A stretch of 64,000 nt of DNA, taken from the NCBI RefSeq assembly GCF_003063415.1, contig NZ_NESK01000006.1, positions 62,001 to 126,000 on the forward strand. The letters run 5' to 3'. Made by a program: the position numbers and the translations under genes. Positions 36,588 to 45,076 of this stretch are shown piece by piece. How positions within the stretch are numbered: the first letter of the stretch is position 1; every line of letters starts with the position of its first letter. Origin of the DNA: Limnohabitans sp. 2KL-17. GTDB taxonomy: Bacteria > Pseudomonadota > Gammaproteobacteria > Burkholderiales > Burkholderiaceae_C. Under the pieces are notes generated by a model, which saw only the letters and a program-made list of their open reading frames with translations, was not told the origin of the DNA and did no database searches.

Positions 36588-37631
36588 TCAATGTAGATCG
36601 GCTGGCGAACCACAGCACTTTTTAAACTTTTTGCCGCTACCGCAGGGGCAAGGCTCGTTGCGGCCTACCTTGGTGCCCATGGCTTGCGCGGTCTGTCGCT
36701 CGGCCACGGCTTGGCGCACCGGCAGCCAATAAGCGTGTATCTGCAGCACGTTGTCTTCAATCTGCGCGGTCAACTTGGCACGCTGCTCAGGCGTGCGGAT
36801 CAGATCGTCCCATTCGGGCGGCGCATCCTCGTCGCCCAGCAGCGCAATAGGGTGGTACCACTGCTGGCCTTGCGGGTCACGCAGCAGGGGCTGCCAGGCG
36901 GCCAAGCTCAGTTTGACGCCTTCGGTAAAGCCGTGTGCCCATCCTTCTGCATCGTCCTCTTCACGGCCGTTGTGTTCAAAAACAGGCCACATGGGCGCAA
37001 ACACCGGCGGACTTTGCTCCAGGCCCCAAATGATGCTGTTGTAATGCCGCATGATCAGCCCCATCAGGTGGTTCACCTGCTCCAGGCTGTCCATGGGCGG
37101 CATCATGCCCCCATCGTCCAGATCCCACACCTTGGGCAGCCACCGGCTGGGCATCACCGTCTCAGGCCCTATGGCGATGGCGTGCAAAAAGCCATCCAGC
37201 GTGTCCAGCGTCATGCCTTGGTCGGCGTCCACCTCCAGCAGCAGGCCATCCAGCTCGTCCAGTTCCTCTTCCGACAGCGCCTCCATCATGTTGTGCGCGA
37301 GGGCTTTACTGGCCTTTGGTGATGATTTTTTCAGCGTATCCAGCTTGGCCAACATCTCGGCCTCGCTGGCCATGGCCCCGGCCTGTGCATTGGCATAAAA
37401 GCGGTGTATCCCGCCTTCGGTCTCTATCTCGGTCAGTGCCGCGTCCAGCGCTGCTTGGTCGGTGGCAAAACGCTCATCAAACACGGTAGACGTGCCCGTT
37501 TCGTCCTCAATTTCTAAAATCCAGTCCGGCTCGTTTGCGCCCCGGTAAATGTCAATGTGCAGGGTGTGCCCCTCGCCACTGAGCATGCGCGCCAGGGGGG
37601 AGTGGATGATGTCGTGAGTATCTTCAGTCAT
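36588..37631 (-). CDS. UPF0149/YecA-like protein with SEC-C zinc motif
   Basis: The 347-residue protein is acidic and has a UPF0149-type central region ([20 protein letters not shown]) and a C-terminal SEC-C motif [16 protein letters not shown], which binds zinc as in SecA tails. The N-terminal part is not recognised. It sits between hsdS and hsdM with 21- and 22-bp gaps, so it must be co-transcribed with the restriction system. UPF0149/SEC-C proteins have no established restriction role. It could be cargo, or an accessory that acts on nascent or ribosome-associated proteins. Confidence 0.7.
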   Translation of the reverse strand: MTEDTHDIIHSPLARMLSGEGHTLHIDIYRGANEPDWILEIEDETGTSTVFDERFATDQAALDAALTEIETEGGIHRFYANAQAGAMASEAEMLAKLDTLKKSSPKASKALAHNMMEALSEEELDELDGLLLEVDADQGMTLDTLDGFLHAIAIGPETVMPSRWLPKVWDLDDGGMMPPMDSLEQVNHLMGLIMRHYNSIIWGLEQSPPVFAPMWPVFEHNGREEDDAEGWAHGFTEGVKLSLAAWQPLLRDPQGQQWYHPIALLGDEDAPPEWDDLIRTPEQRAKLTAQIEDNVLQIHAYWLPVRQAVAERQTAQAMGTKVGRNEPCPCGSGKKFKKCCGSPADLH

Positions 37632-37652
37632 GGGTTTTCTTTGTCAGCGCGC

Positions 37653-38894
37653 TCATGCCGCCACCTTTTGCGCCGAGGGAAACAACTGCTGCATCAAGCC
37701 CTTTTTGTGGGTCTTTAAGGTGTCGAGCTGTTGGGTTTCGGCTGTGATTTGGGCGTCGAGGCTGCTCAGGCAGTCGGCGATGCCTTGTTGTTCGGGCGGC
37801 TTGGGAATCGCGGTCGCATATCCAAGCAAGTCGTCGCGGTTGATTTTTGGAATCTTCCCTCGGGCGGAACTTCGGATCGCGTGTTCGAGGAACTTATCGG
37901 AGAGAAGCAAATACAAGAGGTAACTTCGCAGTACGGCGGCGTTGACAGACCGAATAGGATAAATATCCGCGCTGCAAATGCCTGAGAAATCTGGCGCGGC
38001 TGCCTTGTTCAAAGCAGGACGAATCTTCGAGTAGAGAACATCGTTTTCGTCGAAGAGGTAGTTCCCGCTGATTACCCCCTTTTCACCAGCGGATTTCACG
38101 TTCACCAATTTGCCAGTATTGGACTCGATGTTCTCGCTGCCGATCTGCGGAAAGCCGCTGTATGTTGGCTGCGTTGGGTCAACTTGGCCGGACGCAACCC
38201 GCACGATTTCAGACAGTGCTTTCATCTCCCACTCCCCAGCATTTTGAAACTCAGGAAACCGCAAACGCGGTTGGGTTTCGCCTTCGCGGGGAAAGAGTTG
38301 CTGCATCAGTCCTTTTTTATGGGTCTTGAGCGCATCGACTTTGCGCGCTTGCGCTGCGATCAGTTCGTCCACCGAACTCAGACAGTAGGCGATTTTTTGT
38401 TGTTCTTGAGGTGCAGGTACGGGAATTTGCAGCTCTGAAAATTGCTTGTAGCTGATCATCTTTCCATCACGAAGACCTTTTAGGTTCTTGGTGAGGATTT
38501 GAATGAATCTGTCTGTTTTCAGATAGTGCTTGTAGTAGGCGTCAGAGCCCTCTTTGCGCCGTCTCAAAATGACGTATGCCGGGCTGCAGATGCCGTGGTA
38601 CTGCGAGTATTCAACACCCCCCTGGAACGAGCGCAGGCTGATGATGAAGTCGCCCACTGAGACAACTTTGTAACTCTCGATGCTCTTGTCTGTGACTGAG
38701 ACATGGTAGTCAATCATGTCTCGCGGAATGGCTCCGTGCTCTTGCGTGATCGCCAACACTGGCAGACCTGGCTCTGGATTCTTGTTGCTGATCTGCTCAA
38801 ACAGGTGATTGCCTGAGTATTCTTGCCACCCATCCTCCCCTCGAAACTCCGGAAACTGCAGCTTCGGCACCCGCTTTGTTTTATCGACGCTCAT
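37653..38894 (-). CDS. hsdS: Type I restriction specificity subunit
   Basis: The 413-residue HsdS has two target-recognition domains, each followed by a conserved coiled-coil spacer. The spacers end in near-identical segments (LKTHKKGLMQQLFP at the centre and again at the C-terminus), and each half starts with a FPEF motif. HsdS chooses the two half-sites of the DNA target and holds HsdM and HsdR. The related DNA at 37676-37720 and 38284-38330 could allow recombination between TRDs, although no second hsdS fragment is present. It overlaps the upstream 56-codon gene by 4 bp. It appears intact. Confidence 0.93.
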   Translation of the reverse strand: MSVDKTKRVPKLQFPEFRGEDGWQEYSGNHLFEQISNKNPEPGLPVLAITQEHGAIPRDMIDYHVSVTDKSIESYKVVSVGDFIISLRSFQGGVEYSQYHGICSPAYVILRRRKEGSDAYYKHYLKTDRFIQILTKNLKGLRDGKMISYKQFSELQIPVPAPQEQQKIAYCLSSVDELIAAQARKVDALKTHKKGLMQQLFPREGETQPRLRFPEFQNAGEWEMKALSEIVRVASGQVDPTQPTYSGFPQIGSENIESNTGKLVNVKSAGEKGVISGNYLFDENDVLYSKIRPALNKAAAPDFSGICSADIYPIRSVNAAVLRSYLLYLLLSDKFLEHAIRSSARGKIPKINRDDLLGYATAIPKPPEQQGIADCLSSLDAQITAETQQLDTLKTHKKGLMQQLFPSAQKVAA

Positions 38895-39061
38895 CGCGCC
38901 AGCCTCTTGATGTGGTAATCGGCCAGTAGGCTGCGCATTTGCGCGATGACCATTTCAGTGACACTGGCGGGGCTTTTAATTGTGGCGAATTCGCCATCAT
39001 TCAAAGCGGGGTTGCAAATGGACGCCCAAATGCCCAGTAGCTCCACGGTCTTGCGGTTCAT
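38891..39061 (-). CDS. Small unknown protein in the restriction operon (56 aa)
   Basis: An ATG at 39061 opens a 56-residue frame starting MNRKTVELLGIWASICNPAL and ending DYHIKRLAR. Its start overlaps the stop of the 118-residue gene by 4 bp and its stop overlaps the hsdS start by 4 bp. That double coupling is strong evidence that it is translated. It is soluble and mildly basic at the end. I do not recognise it. It could assist or control HsdS, but that is inferred only from position. Confidence 0.7.
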   Translation of the reverse strand: MNRKTVELLGIWASICNPALNDGEFATIKSPASVTEMVIAQMRSLLADYHIKRLAR

Positions 39062-39414
39062 GTATGCACCTCATCGGTGTTGTTCTGGTCATCCTCTTCC
39101 CACGTCTCGCGGTAGGCGTGGACGTATCTTGTGGTGGCGTGCGGGTCCAGCGTCCAGTAGTGGCGACACAGGGTTTTGAATAGGGCGAGGCCCTCCGGCA
39201 AACAGGCGTGGTCTAAAAGCTGATCAAGTGTGTGCTCGATCTGCTGCACATTGCGGCTGCCACTGCGCACCATTTCTTGAACAGTGGGCGTCAGTGTTTC
39301 GATGGCCTGCTCGCGCAGTGTTTGCAAATCGGCCATGTGTTTCTTCAACTCAGCAAGCAGATTTTGGTAAGCGGACGCGTCCGGCTTGGTGGTGTGCTGT
39401 TGGCGGATGGTCAT
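39058..39414 (-). CDS. Unknown helical protein in the restriction operon (118 aa)
   Basis: The 118-residue protein appears largely helical (NLLAELKKHMADLQTLREQA, then QIEHTLDQLLDHACLPEGLA) with an acidic tail (ETWEEDDQNNTDEV). No signal, membrane segment or known motif is seen. Its ATG overlaps the stop of the AlbA_2 remnant and its stop overlaps the 56-codon gene, so it is part of the coupled chain between hsdR and hsdS. Similar short unknown genes occur inside type I loci, but I cannot name a function. Confidence 0.65.
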   Translation of the reverse strand: MTIRQQHTTKPDASAYQNLLAELKKHMADLQTLREQAIETLTPTVQEMVRSGSRNVQQIEHTLDQLLDHACLPEGLALFKTLCRHYWTLDPHATTRYVHAYRETWEEDDQNNTDEVHT

Positions 39415-39791
39415 TTCGACAAGGTCTTTCCTTGTGCGGTCAGTCGGTATTTTTGTGTGGGGCTACGTGGTGAGTCTGGCTGGGTCATCTGCACAAAATT
39501 CTGCTGTAAGGCCGGGTTCAAATAGCCTTCTAAAAAGCTCGGGCGGTGCTTAAGGTTCAGCAACTGCATCAGCTCTTTTGAGCCTTTGCTCTCTTGCCCC
39601 AGAGCCATGCACAGGCGACGTACTTGTTCGGTTACGCCCACGCGCTGGCCGGTTTTGTCGATGCCGATGTAGATGAATCCGCCTTCGTGGCTGTTGAAAA
39701 AAGCGACGACTTCTTTTTCCAGGTCGAGCTCGGGCGTGAGCTCGCGCTTGAGCTCAACGCGGTGGTTTTCACGCAGAGGTTCAGTGCTCAT
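39411..39791 (-). pseudogene. Internally deleted AlbA_2/Schlafen-like gene
   Basis: The 126-residue frame joins two ends of a normally 400-500-residue protein. Residues 1-50 are the AlbA_2 N-terminus (HRVELKRELTPELDLEKEVV, then GGFIYIGIDKTGQRVGV). Directly after, from VTEQVRRL, it reads as the C-terminal winged helix usual in these proteins (ELMQLLNLKHRPSFLEGYL, then TQKYRLTAQGK). The middle, including the rest of the putative ATP-binding region, is missing in frame. The result may be a decayed gene or a functional mini-protein. It overlaps hsdR by 11 bp and the 118-residue gene by 4 bp. Confidence 0.75.
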
Positions 39792-42700
39792 ACGCGCTCA
39801 AGCCCGAAATGTCACGCCCTTGGGCGCGTTTGGTCAGCAGCGGAATCAGCTCGGCCATCAATGCGGTCTCGGCTTGGGCGCGGGCTTTCCACCCCAAGTC
39901 GAGCGGGGCCATGAGTTCGGTCAAGGCATCGCTGTCCAAAATCAGGCGCTGCAAGGTGCTGTCTACAAAGGCTTGTAGCGTTGCAGGTGCCAAGCCGTGT
40001 TGTGCAGCAATGGCGATTAGCTCTGCACTGTCTTTTTCTTTTTTGAAGCGGGCGTAGCCATCGCGGATAGACGCTTCGCTCAGGCCCTCGCCTACCTTTA
40101 GGGTGGCAATGTAGGCAGCAATTTCGTCGCGCTCGTTCATAAACTTGGCATCGGCGCTGATGAGGCCAATGAGTTCTTCACGGCTCATCTTCTGCTTGCC
40201 CGGCGCTTGGCTAGAGAAGCGCGACATGAGGCCCACGATGTAGTCGTAGTCGATGACGGCGCTGGCAAACAGCACAAATTCAAAGTCGAGCTGGTCCACC
40301 TCGTCGGTGATGGTGTGATCGCCTTGGCCGGGTTTGTCTTGCTGTTGTTTGAGGACCTGCGCGGTTTCCAGGTAAGCACCTCGAAAGCCTTGTTGCACTT
40401 CGCTGGGCAAAATTTTCTCGATGGCGGCAGCGTTGTCTGGGGTGAGGTCGGTATATTGGTCCAGCTGGGTTTTGAGGCGCTGCACTTCTTTGAACTTCTT
40501 AACAAAGGCGGCGCGGGCATCGTCACCCTTGAGGTTGGGCACTGCCTCAGGCGCACAAGCCAGGCCTTGAGTTTGCATAAAGTCGGCCAGCTCTTGCACC
40601 GCAGTTTGCAGCTTGTCGATGACGACGGGGGCTTTGTCCACCAGCCAAATTTCACGGGCTTTTTCTTCGCTCTTTTCGCCAGAGAACAAAGCAATGGCAG
40701 CATCGACCGCGTCTTTTTGGTGGCGGAAGTCGAGGATGTTGCCGTAGGGCTTGGTGCCGTTGAGCACGCGGTTGGTGCGCGAGAACGCTTGTATCAAGCC
40801 GTGGTGCTTGAGATTTTTGTCCACATACAGGGTGTTGAGGTATTTGCTGTCAAAGCCGGTCAACAGCATGTCTACCACGATGGTGATGTCAATCTTCTTG
40901 GCTGCTGGGTAGTCGGCATTGGGCCACTGTTGGTCTTTGATGCGCTTTTGAACGTCTTGGTAGTACAGATCGAACTCGCTCAAGCTATGGTTGGTGCCAA
41001 AGCGGGTGTTGTAGTCGGCAAGAATAGCTTTGAGCGCGGCTTTTTTGCTGTCGGGGTCAACTTGGTTGTCTTGCTTTTCTTGCGGCAAGTCTTCTTGAAT
41101 TTGCTGCACGTCGGCATTGCCCTCGGCGGGCGGTGAAAACACGCAAGCGATGCTGAGCGGCACAAAGCCGGCATCAGCGGCGTGCTTGGCCGCTTGTGCT
41201 TCTTTAAACAGTGCGTGGTACTCAATGGCGTCGTTGATGCTGGCGGTGGCCAGCACGGCGTTAAAGCGGCGGCTTGCGGTAGCGGTGTCGTGCTTGGCCA
41301 AGATGGCATCAATCACGGCTTTTTTGGCTAAAGCCTCGCCCGGCTTGGGCACGTTTTTACCTTCAGGCTTGAAGTAGTCCACACGAAAGCGCAGCACGTT
41401 GGCGTCTTCAATGGCGTGGGTGATGGTGTAGGCGTGTAGCTGCTTTTGAAAGAGGTCTTCAGTCGTGCGCAGGCTGGCTTGCTCGTCTTCAATCTGGGTG
41501 CGGCTGGCGTTGTCTTCAAAAATGGGCGTGCCGGTAAAGCCAAACAACTGAGCCTTGGGGAAGAACGCTTTGATGGCTTTGTGGTTGTCGCCAAACTGCG
41601 AGCGGTGGCACTCGTCAAAGATGAAGACGATGCGCTTGTCTTGCAGTGGCGCGAGCTGTTCTTTGTAGGTGGCTTGGCCGCTGTTGGTGCGTTGCTTGTT
41701 GCGCTTGCTGTTTTCATCAAGTGCCAAGCCCAGCTTTTGGATGGTGGTGACGATGACCTTATCGGCATAGTCGTCTGACAGCAGGCGGCGCACCAAACTG
41801 GCGGTGTTGGTGTTTTCTTCGACGCAGTTTTCTTGGAAGCGGTTGAACTCTTCGCGGGTTTGACGGTCCAAGTCTTTGCGGTCCACCACAAAGAGGCATT
41901 TCTCTATTGTTGGGTTGTCTTTGAGCAGTGTGGACGCTTTGAACGAGGTGAGCGTTTTGCCGCTGCCCGTGGTGTGCCAGATGTAGCCGTTGCCAGAGTT
42001 GTCGTGAATGCAGTCCACGATGGCCTTGACGGCGTACACCTGATAGGGCCGCATCATCAGCAGCTTTTGCTCAGACGCCACCAACACCATGTAGCGGCTG
42101 ATGGTTTCGCCCAGCGTGCATTTGGGCAAGAACTTCTGGGCAAAGTCATCGAGGTGGTTGACTTTGTTGTTGGCTTCGTCGGCGAACTGATAGATAGGCA
42201 AAAAGCGCTCGTCTGCATTGAACGCAAAGTGACGCGTGTTGTTGTTGGCGAAGTAATAGGTGTTGGTGCGGTTGCTGACGATGAACAACTGCAAGAAGCA
42301 CAACAGGGTTTTGCTGTAGCCGTTGCCTGGATCGTTTTTGTAATCAACGATTTGCTCCATGGCGCGGCGCGGATTGACGGTCAGCGTCTTCAGCTCCACC
42401 TGAACGCAAGGCACCCCGTTGATGAGGATGAGCACGTCATAGCGGTGGTGGCTGTAATCGGTGTTGATGCGCAGCTGGTTGACCACCTCGAAGGTGTTTT
42501 TGCACCAGTCCTTGATGTTGACCAAGGTGTAGTTGAGCGGCGTGCCGTCGTCGCGGGTAAAGGCATTGCGCTCGCGCAGGGTGCGGGCGGCGGTGAACAC
42601 GTCGGGAGTGACGATGTCTTCTAACAAGCGTTTGAACTCGGCATCGCTGAGGTTGACGCGATTGAGTTCTTGGAATTTCTCGCGGAAGTTTTGCTCAAGG

Positions 42701-42843
42701 GCTGCGCGGTCGCGAATGTCGTCGCGGTACGCGTATTTGAGGCTTTGCAGTTTGCCGATGAAGCCGTATTCAATTTGCTCTTCCTTGACGCTGTGTCCAG
42801 GTGCGCCAGAAGACAAGTCGTAAGTGAACTTCGAGGATGACAT
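39781..42843 (-). CDS. hsdR: Type I restriction endonuclease subunit
   Basis: The 1020-residue HsdR starts at the ATG at 42843. The N-terminal nuclease domain has the PD-(D/E)xK residues in YDVLILINGVPCVQVELKT (Asp136, Glu150, Lys152). Walker A is HTTGSGKTLTS near residue 290 and the DEAD-type box is IFDECHRSQFG. Helicase motifs TGTPIFE and FSRTNRVLNGTKPYG follow, and a helical C-terminus binds the methyltransferase core. The subunit translocates and cuts unmethylated DNA. It is the first gene of the operon and seems intact, in contrast to hsdM. Confidence 0.94.
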   Translation of the reverse strand: MSSSKFTYDLSSGAPGHSVKEEQIEYGFIGKLQSLKYAYRDDIRDRAALEQNFREKFQELNRVNLSDAEFKRLLEDIVTPDVFTAARTLRERNAFTRDDGTPLNYTLVNIKDWCKNTFEVVNQLRINTDYSHHRYDVLILINGVPCVQVELKTLTVNPRRAMEQIVDYKNDPGNGYSKTLLCFLQLFIVSNRTNTYYFANNNTRHFAFNADERFLPIYQFADEANNKVNHLDDFAQKFLPKCTLGETISRYMVLVASEQKLLMMRPYQVYAVKAIVDCIHDNSGNGYIWHTTGSGKTLTSFKASTLLKDNPTIEKCLFVVDRKDLDRQTREEFNRFQENCVEENTNTASLVRRLLSDDYADKVIVTTIQKLGLALDENSKRNKQRTNSGQATYKEQLAPLQDKRIVFIFDECHRSQFGDNHKAIKAFFPKAQLFGFTGTPIFEDNASRTQIEDEQASLRTTEDLFQKQLHAYTITHAIEDANVLRFRVDYFKPEGKNVPKPGEALAKKAVIDAILAKHDTATASRRFNAVLATASINDAIEYHALFKEAQAAKHAADAGFVPLSIACVFSPPAEGNADVQQIQEDLPQEKQDNQVDPDSKKAALKAILADYNTRFGTNHSLSEFDLYYQDVQKRIKDQQWPNADYPAAKKIDITIVVDMLLTGFDSKYLNTLYVDKNLKHHGLIQAFSRTNRVLNGTKPYGNILDFRHQKDAVDAAIALFSGEKSEEKAREIWLVDKAPVVIDKLQTAVQELADFMQTQGLACAPEAVPNLKGDDARAAFVKKFKEVQRLKTQLDQYTDLTPDNAAAIEKILPSEVQQGFRGAYLETAQVLKQQQDKPGQGDHTITDEVDQLDFEFVLFASAVIDYDYIVGLMSRFSSQAPGKQKMSREELIGLISADAKFMNERDEIAAYIATLKVGEGLSEASIRDGYARFKKEKDSAELIAIAAQHGLAPATLQAFVDSTLQRLILDSDALTELMAPLDLGWKARAQAETALMAELIPLLTKRAQGRDISGLSAYEH

Positions 42844-42905
42844 AGGCAAGCGCGTGACCAAGTAAGCTGTTTAAATAAAAAGTAACCGTATTGTGACGGT
42901 ATAAA

Positions 42906-43988
42906 TTACAAAGCAGACTGCCGCCCCCGTCGCTTTTGCACCGCCTTGGCCAGCGCCTCCAGCACGGGCACGGTCTGCTCGAAGCTGATGCAGGCATCGG
43001 TGATCGACACGCCATGCGCCAGCGGCTGACCTTCTTTCAGGTCTTGCCGGCCCTCATTCAGGTGACTCTCAATCATCAGGCCCATGATGCGGCGGTCTCC
43101 GGCGGCGATCTGCGCAGCCACATCGTGCGCCACCTCGATCTGTTTGCTGTGCTGCTTGCTGCTGTTGGCGTGCGACACGTCCACCATGACTTGCGGCGCG
43201 ATGCCTGAAGCTTCGAGCGCTTTGCACGCAGCGTCCACATCGGCGGCTGAGTAGTTGGGCGCTTTGCCGCCGCGCAAGATGATGTGCACATCCTGGTTGC
43301 CGCGCGTCTCGAAGATCGCGGCCTGGCCCATCTTGGTCATGCCCATGAAGGCGTGCGGGGCCTTGGCGGCCACCACCGCATCGGCCGCGACCTTGACGCC
43401 ACCGTCGGTGCCGTTCTTGAAACCCACCGGGCAAGACAGGCCGCTGGCCAGTTGGCGGTGACTCTGGCTTTCGGTGGTGCGCGCACCGATGGCACCCCAG
43501 GTGACCAAGTCGCTGATGTACTGGGGGCTGAGCAAATCCAAAAATTCGGTGGCCACGGGCACGCCCAGGTCGATGATGTCGAGCAAGAGTTTTCGCGCCA
43601 TCTCCAACCCCTGGTTCATGGCAAAGCTGCCGTCCAGGTGCGGGTCGTTGATGTAGCCCTTCCAGCCCACGGTGGTGCGGGGTTTTTCAAAATACACGCG
43701 CATCACGATCTGCAGGTCCTGGGCGTGCCGATCGGCCTCGACCTTGAGCAGCTTGGCGTAGGCGATGGCCTGGTCATGGTCATGGATCGAGCAGGGCCCG
43801 ACCACGACCAGCAGGCGGTCGTCTTTGCCCTGCAAGACGTTCGAGATGTCTTGCCGCGAACGCTCGACCAACGCCAGATGCGCAGGCAATGCGGGCAGCT
43901 GCTCTTCGAGCAAAGCGGGTGTCATGAGGGGGCGCACCGAAGCAATGCGGGTGTCGTCGATGCGGGTTTTGTCTTGGGTCGAAAGCAT
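42906..43988 (-). CDS. aroG: 3-deoxy-7-phosphoheptulonate synthase (DAHP synthase, type I)
   Basis: The enzyme condenses phosphoenolpyruvate and erythrose 4-phosphate as the first step of the shikimate pathway. The 360-residue protein has the class I alpha motifs VVVGPCSIHDHDQAI, MRVYFEKPRTTVGWKG and GARTTESQSHRQLASG. A feedback-type N-terminal extension is present. I use the ATG at 43988, where similarity begins; the frame remains open upstream into the divergent DUF3237 gene. Which aromatic amino acid inhibits this isozyme cannot be read. It borders the restriction operon with a 62-bp gap. Confidence 0.93.
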   Translation of the reverse strand: MLSTQDKTRIDDTRIASVRPLMTPALLEEQLPALPAHLALVERSRQDISNVLQGKDDRLLVVVGPCSIHDHDQAIAYAKLLKVEADRHAQDLQIVMRVYFEKPRTTVGWKGYINDPHLDGSFAMNQGLEMARKLLLDIIDLGVPVATEFLDLLSPQYISDLVTWGAIGARTTESQSHRQLASGLSCPVGFKNGTDGGVKVAADAVVAAKAPHAFMGMTKMGQAAIFETRGNQDVHIILRGGKAPNYSAADVDAACKALEASGIAPQVMVDVSHANSSKQHSKQIEVAHDVAAQIAAGDRRIMGLMIESHLNEGRQDLKEGQPLAHGVSITDACISFEQTVPVLEALAKAVQKRRGRQSAL

Positions 43989-44034
43989 TTGTAAAGTCAC
44001 CTGATAATTCAGACCCAGTTTAAAGGGATCCCCC

Positions 44035-44502
44035 ATGACCTTGCCCCCACCCCAACTCGAACACCTGTGCGACCTGGCCGTGACCATCGCCCCGCCCGTT
44101 GAAGTCGGCCACACGCCGGCCGGTCTGCGCCGCATGATCCCGATCACGGGCGGCACCGTGACCGGCTCCCGGGTGAATGGCAAAGTGCTGGCCGGTGGCG
44201 CCGACTTCCAGCTGATTCTGGGCGGCGGCACGCAGGCACATCTGGACGCGCGTTATGTGATCGAGCTCGATGACGGCAGCCGGGTGTTTGTGCAAAACAC
44301 CGCCTTGCGTGTGGCCTCGCTGGAGAACTCCAGGCGCATCATGAGCGGCGAGCCGGTCAACCCCGACGAGATCTACTTTCGCTGCCAACCCAAGCTGGAA
44401 GCCACCGCGCCGCAATGGGCCTGGCTGAGCGAGAGCCAGTTCATCGGCACCGGGCGGCGCGCGCCCGATGGGGTTTTCTTGAGTTTTTACCGAGTCCTGT
44501 GA
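44035..44502 (+). CDS. DUF3237 protein
   Basis: The 155-residue protein has the DUF3237 beta-barrel pattern: an N-terminal EHLCDLAVTIAPPVEVG strand, then GGTVTGSRVNGKVLAGGADF and IYFRCQPKLEATAPQWAWL. It lacks a signal peptide. The family is widespread and uncharacterised. It is divergent from aroG, with only 46 bp between the starts, and converges directly with the Lrp gene, whose last base follows its stop. It has its own weak ribosome site (GGGATCCCCC). Confidence 0.85.
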   Translation: MTLPPPQLEHLCDLAVTIAPPVEVGHTPAGLRRMIPITGGTVTGSRVNGKVLAGGADFQLILGGGTQAHLDARYVIELDDGSRVFVQNTALRVASLENSRRIMSGEPVNPDEIYFRCQPKLEATAPQWAWLSESQFIGTGRRAPDGVFLSFYRVL

Positions 44503-44958
44503 TCACAACGGCAAGCCAGCACCCTTCTTGACTTCGCGCAGCACGATGCTGGAACGCACATGCGCCACCGCAGGCAACTTGAACAGGGTGCGCATGAGAA
44601 ATTGCTCGTACTGTTCAATGTCGGTGGCCATGATCATCAGCACATAGTCCGACTGTCCGGTGGTGGAGTAACAGCGCACGATGTGGGCAGTGGCCTCCAC
44701 GGCGGCTTCAAATTCGGCCACGGTTTTTTCGGTGTGCTGGGTCAGGTTGATCTCGGCCATGACCATCAAATTCAGGCCAACCTTTTTACGATCCACCTGC
44801 ACGGTGTAGCCCGTGATGACCCCCTTCGCTTCCATCTCCTTGATGCGTTTCCAGCAAGGCGTGGTGGACAAACCCACGCGCTCGGAGATTTGCTGCACGG
44901 TCATGCGCGAGTCATCTTGCAAGGCTTCGAGAATTTTAAGACTGTATGCGTCATTCAT
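44503..44958 (-). CDS. Lrp/AsnC-family regulator
   Basis: The 151-residue protein has the Lrp HTH (LKILEALQDDSRMTVQQISE, then VGLSTTPCWKRIKEMEAKGV) and the C-terminal RAM ligand-binding domain (VMAEINLTQHTEKT, then STTGQSDYVLMIMATDIEQY). It is divergent from the large indolepyruvate oxidoreductase gene across an AT-rich 118-bp gap. By analogy with such pairs it probably activates that gene in response to an aromatic amino acid. No other target is adjacent. Confidence 0.9.
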   Translation of the reverse strand: MNDAYSLKILEALQDDSRMTVQQISERVGLSTTPCWKRIKEMEAKGVITGYTVQVDRKKVGLNLMVMAEINLTQHTEKTVAEFEAAVEATAHIVRCYSTTGQSDYVLMIMATDIEQYEQFLMRTLFKLPAVAHVRSSIVLREVKKGAGLPL

Positions 44959-45076
44959 TCTTCGATTTTATGATAATGCAGAAATTCATTCTTTAAATTA
45001 AGGATAAATGGGGACAAATAAGGGATTAATTCCCCAATTGACCGCCTATTCTTACTCCTGAACTTAGGAGACTTTC

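Noticed and set aside
37653..38894. Phase-variable hsdS with an inverting partner
   Set aside because: The repeated spacers suit TRD exchange in principle, but there is no second hsdS fragment, inverted copy or recombinase gene nearby.
34943..42900. Integrative mobile element carrying the restriction operon
   Set aside because: The region looks AT-richer and defence-related, but no integrase, transposase, tRNA target or flanking direct repeats were seen.
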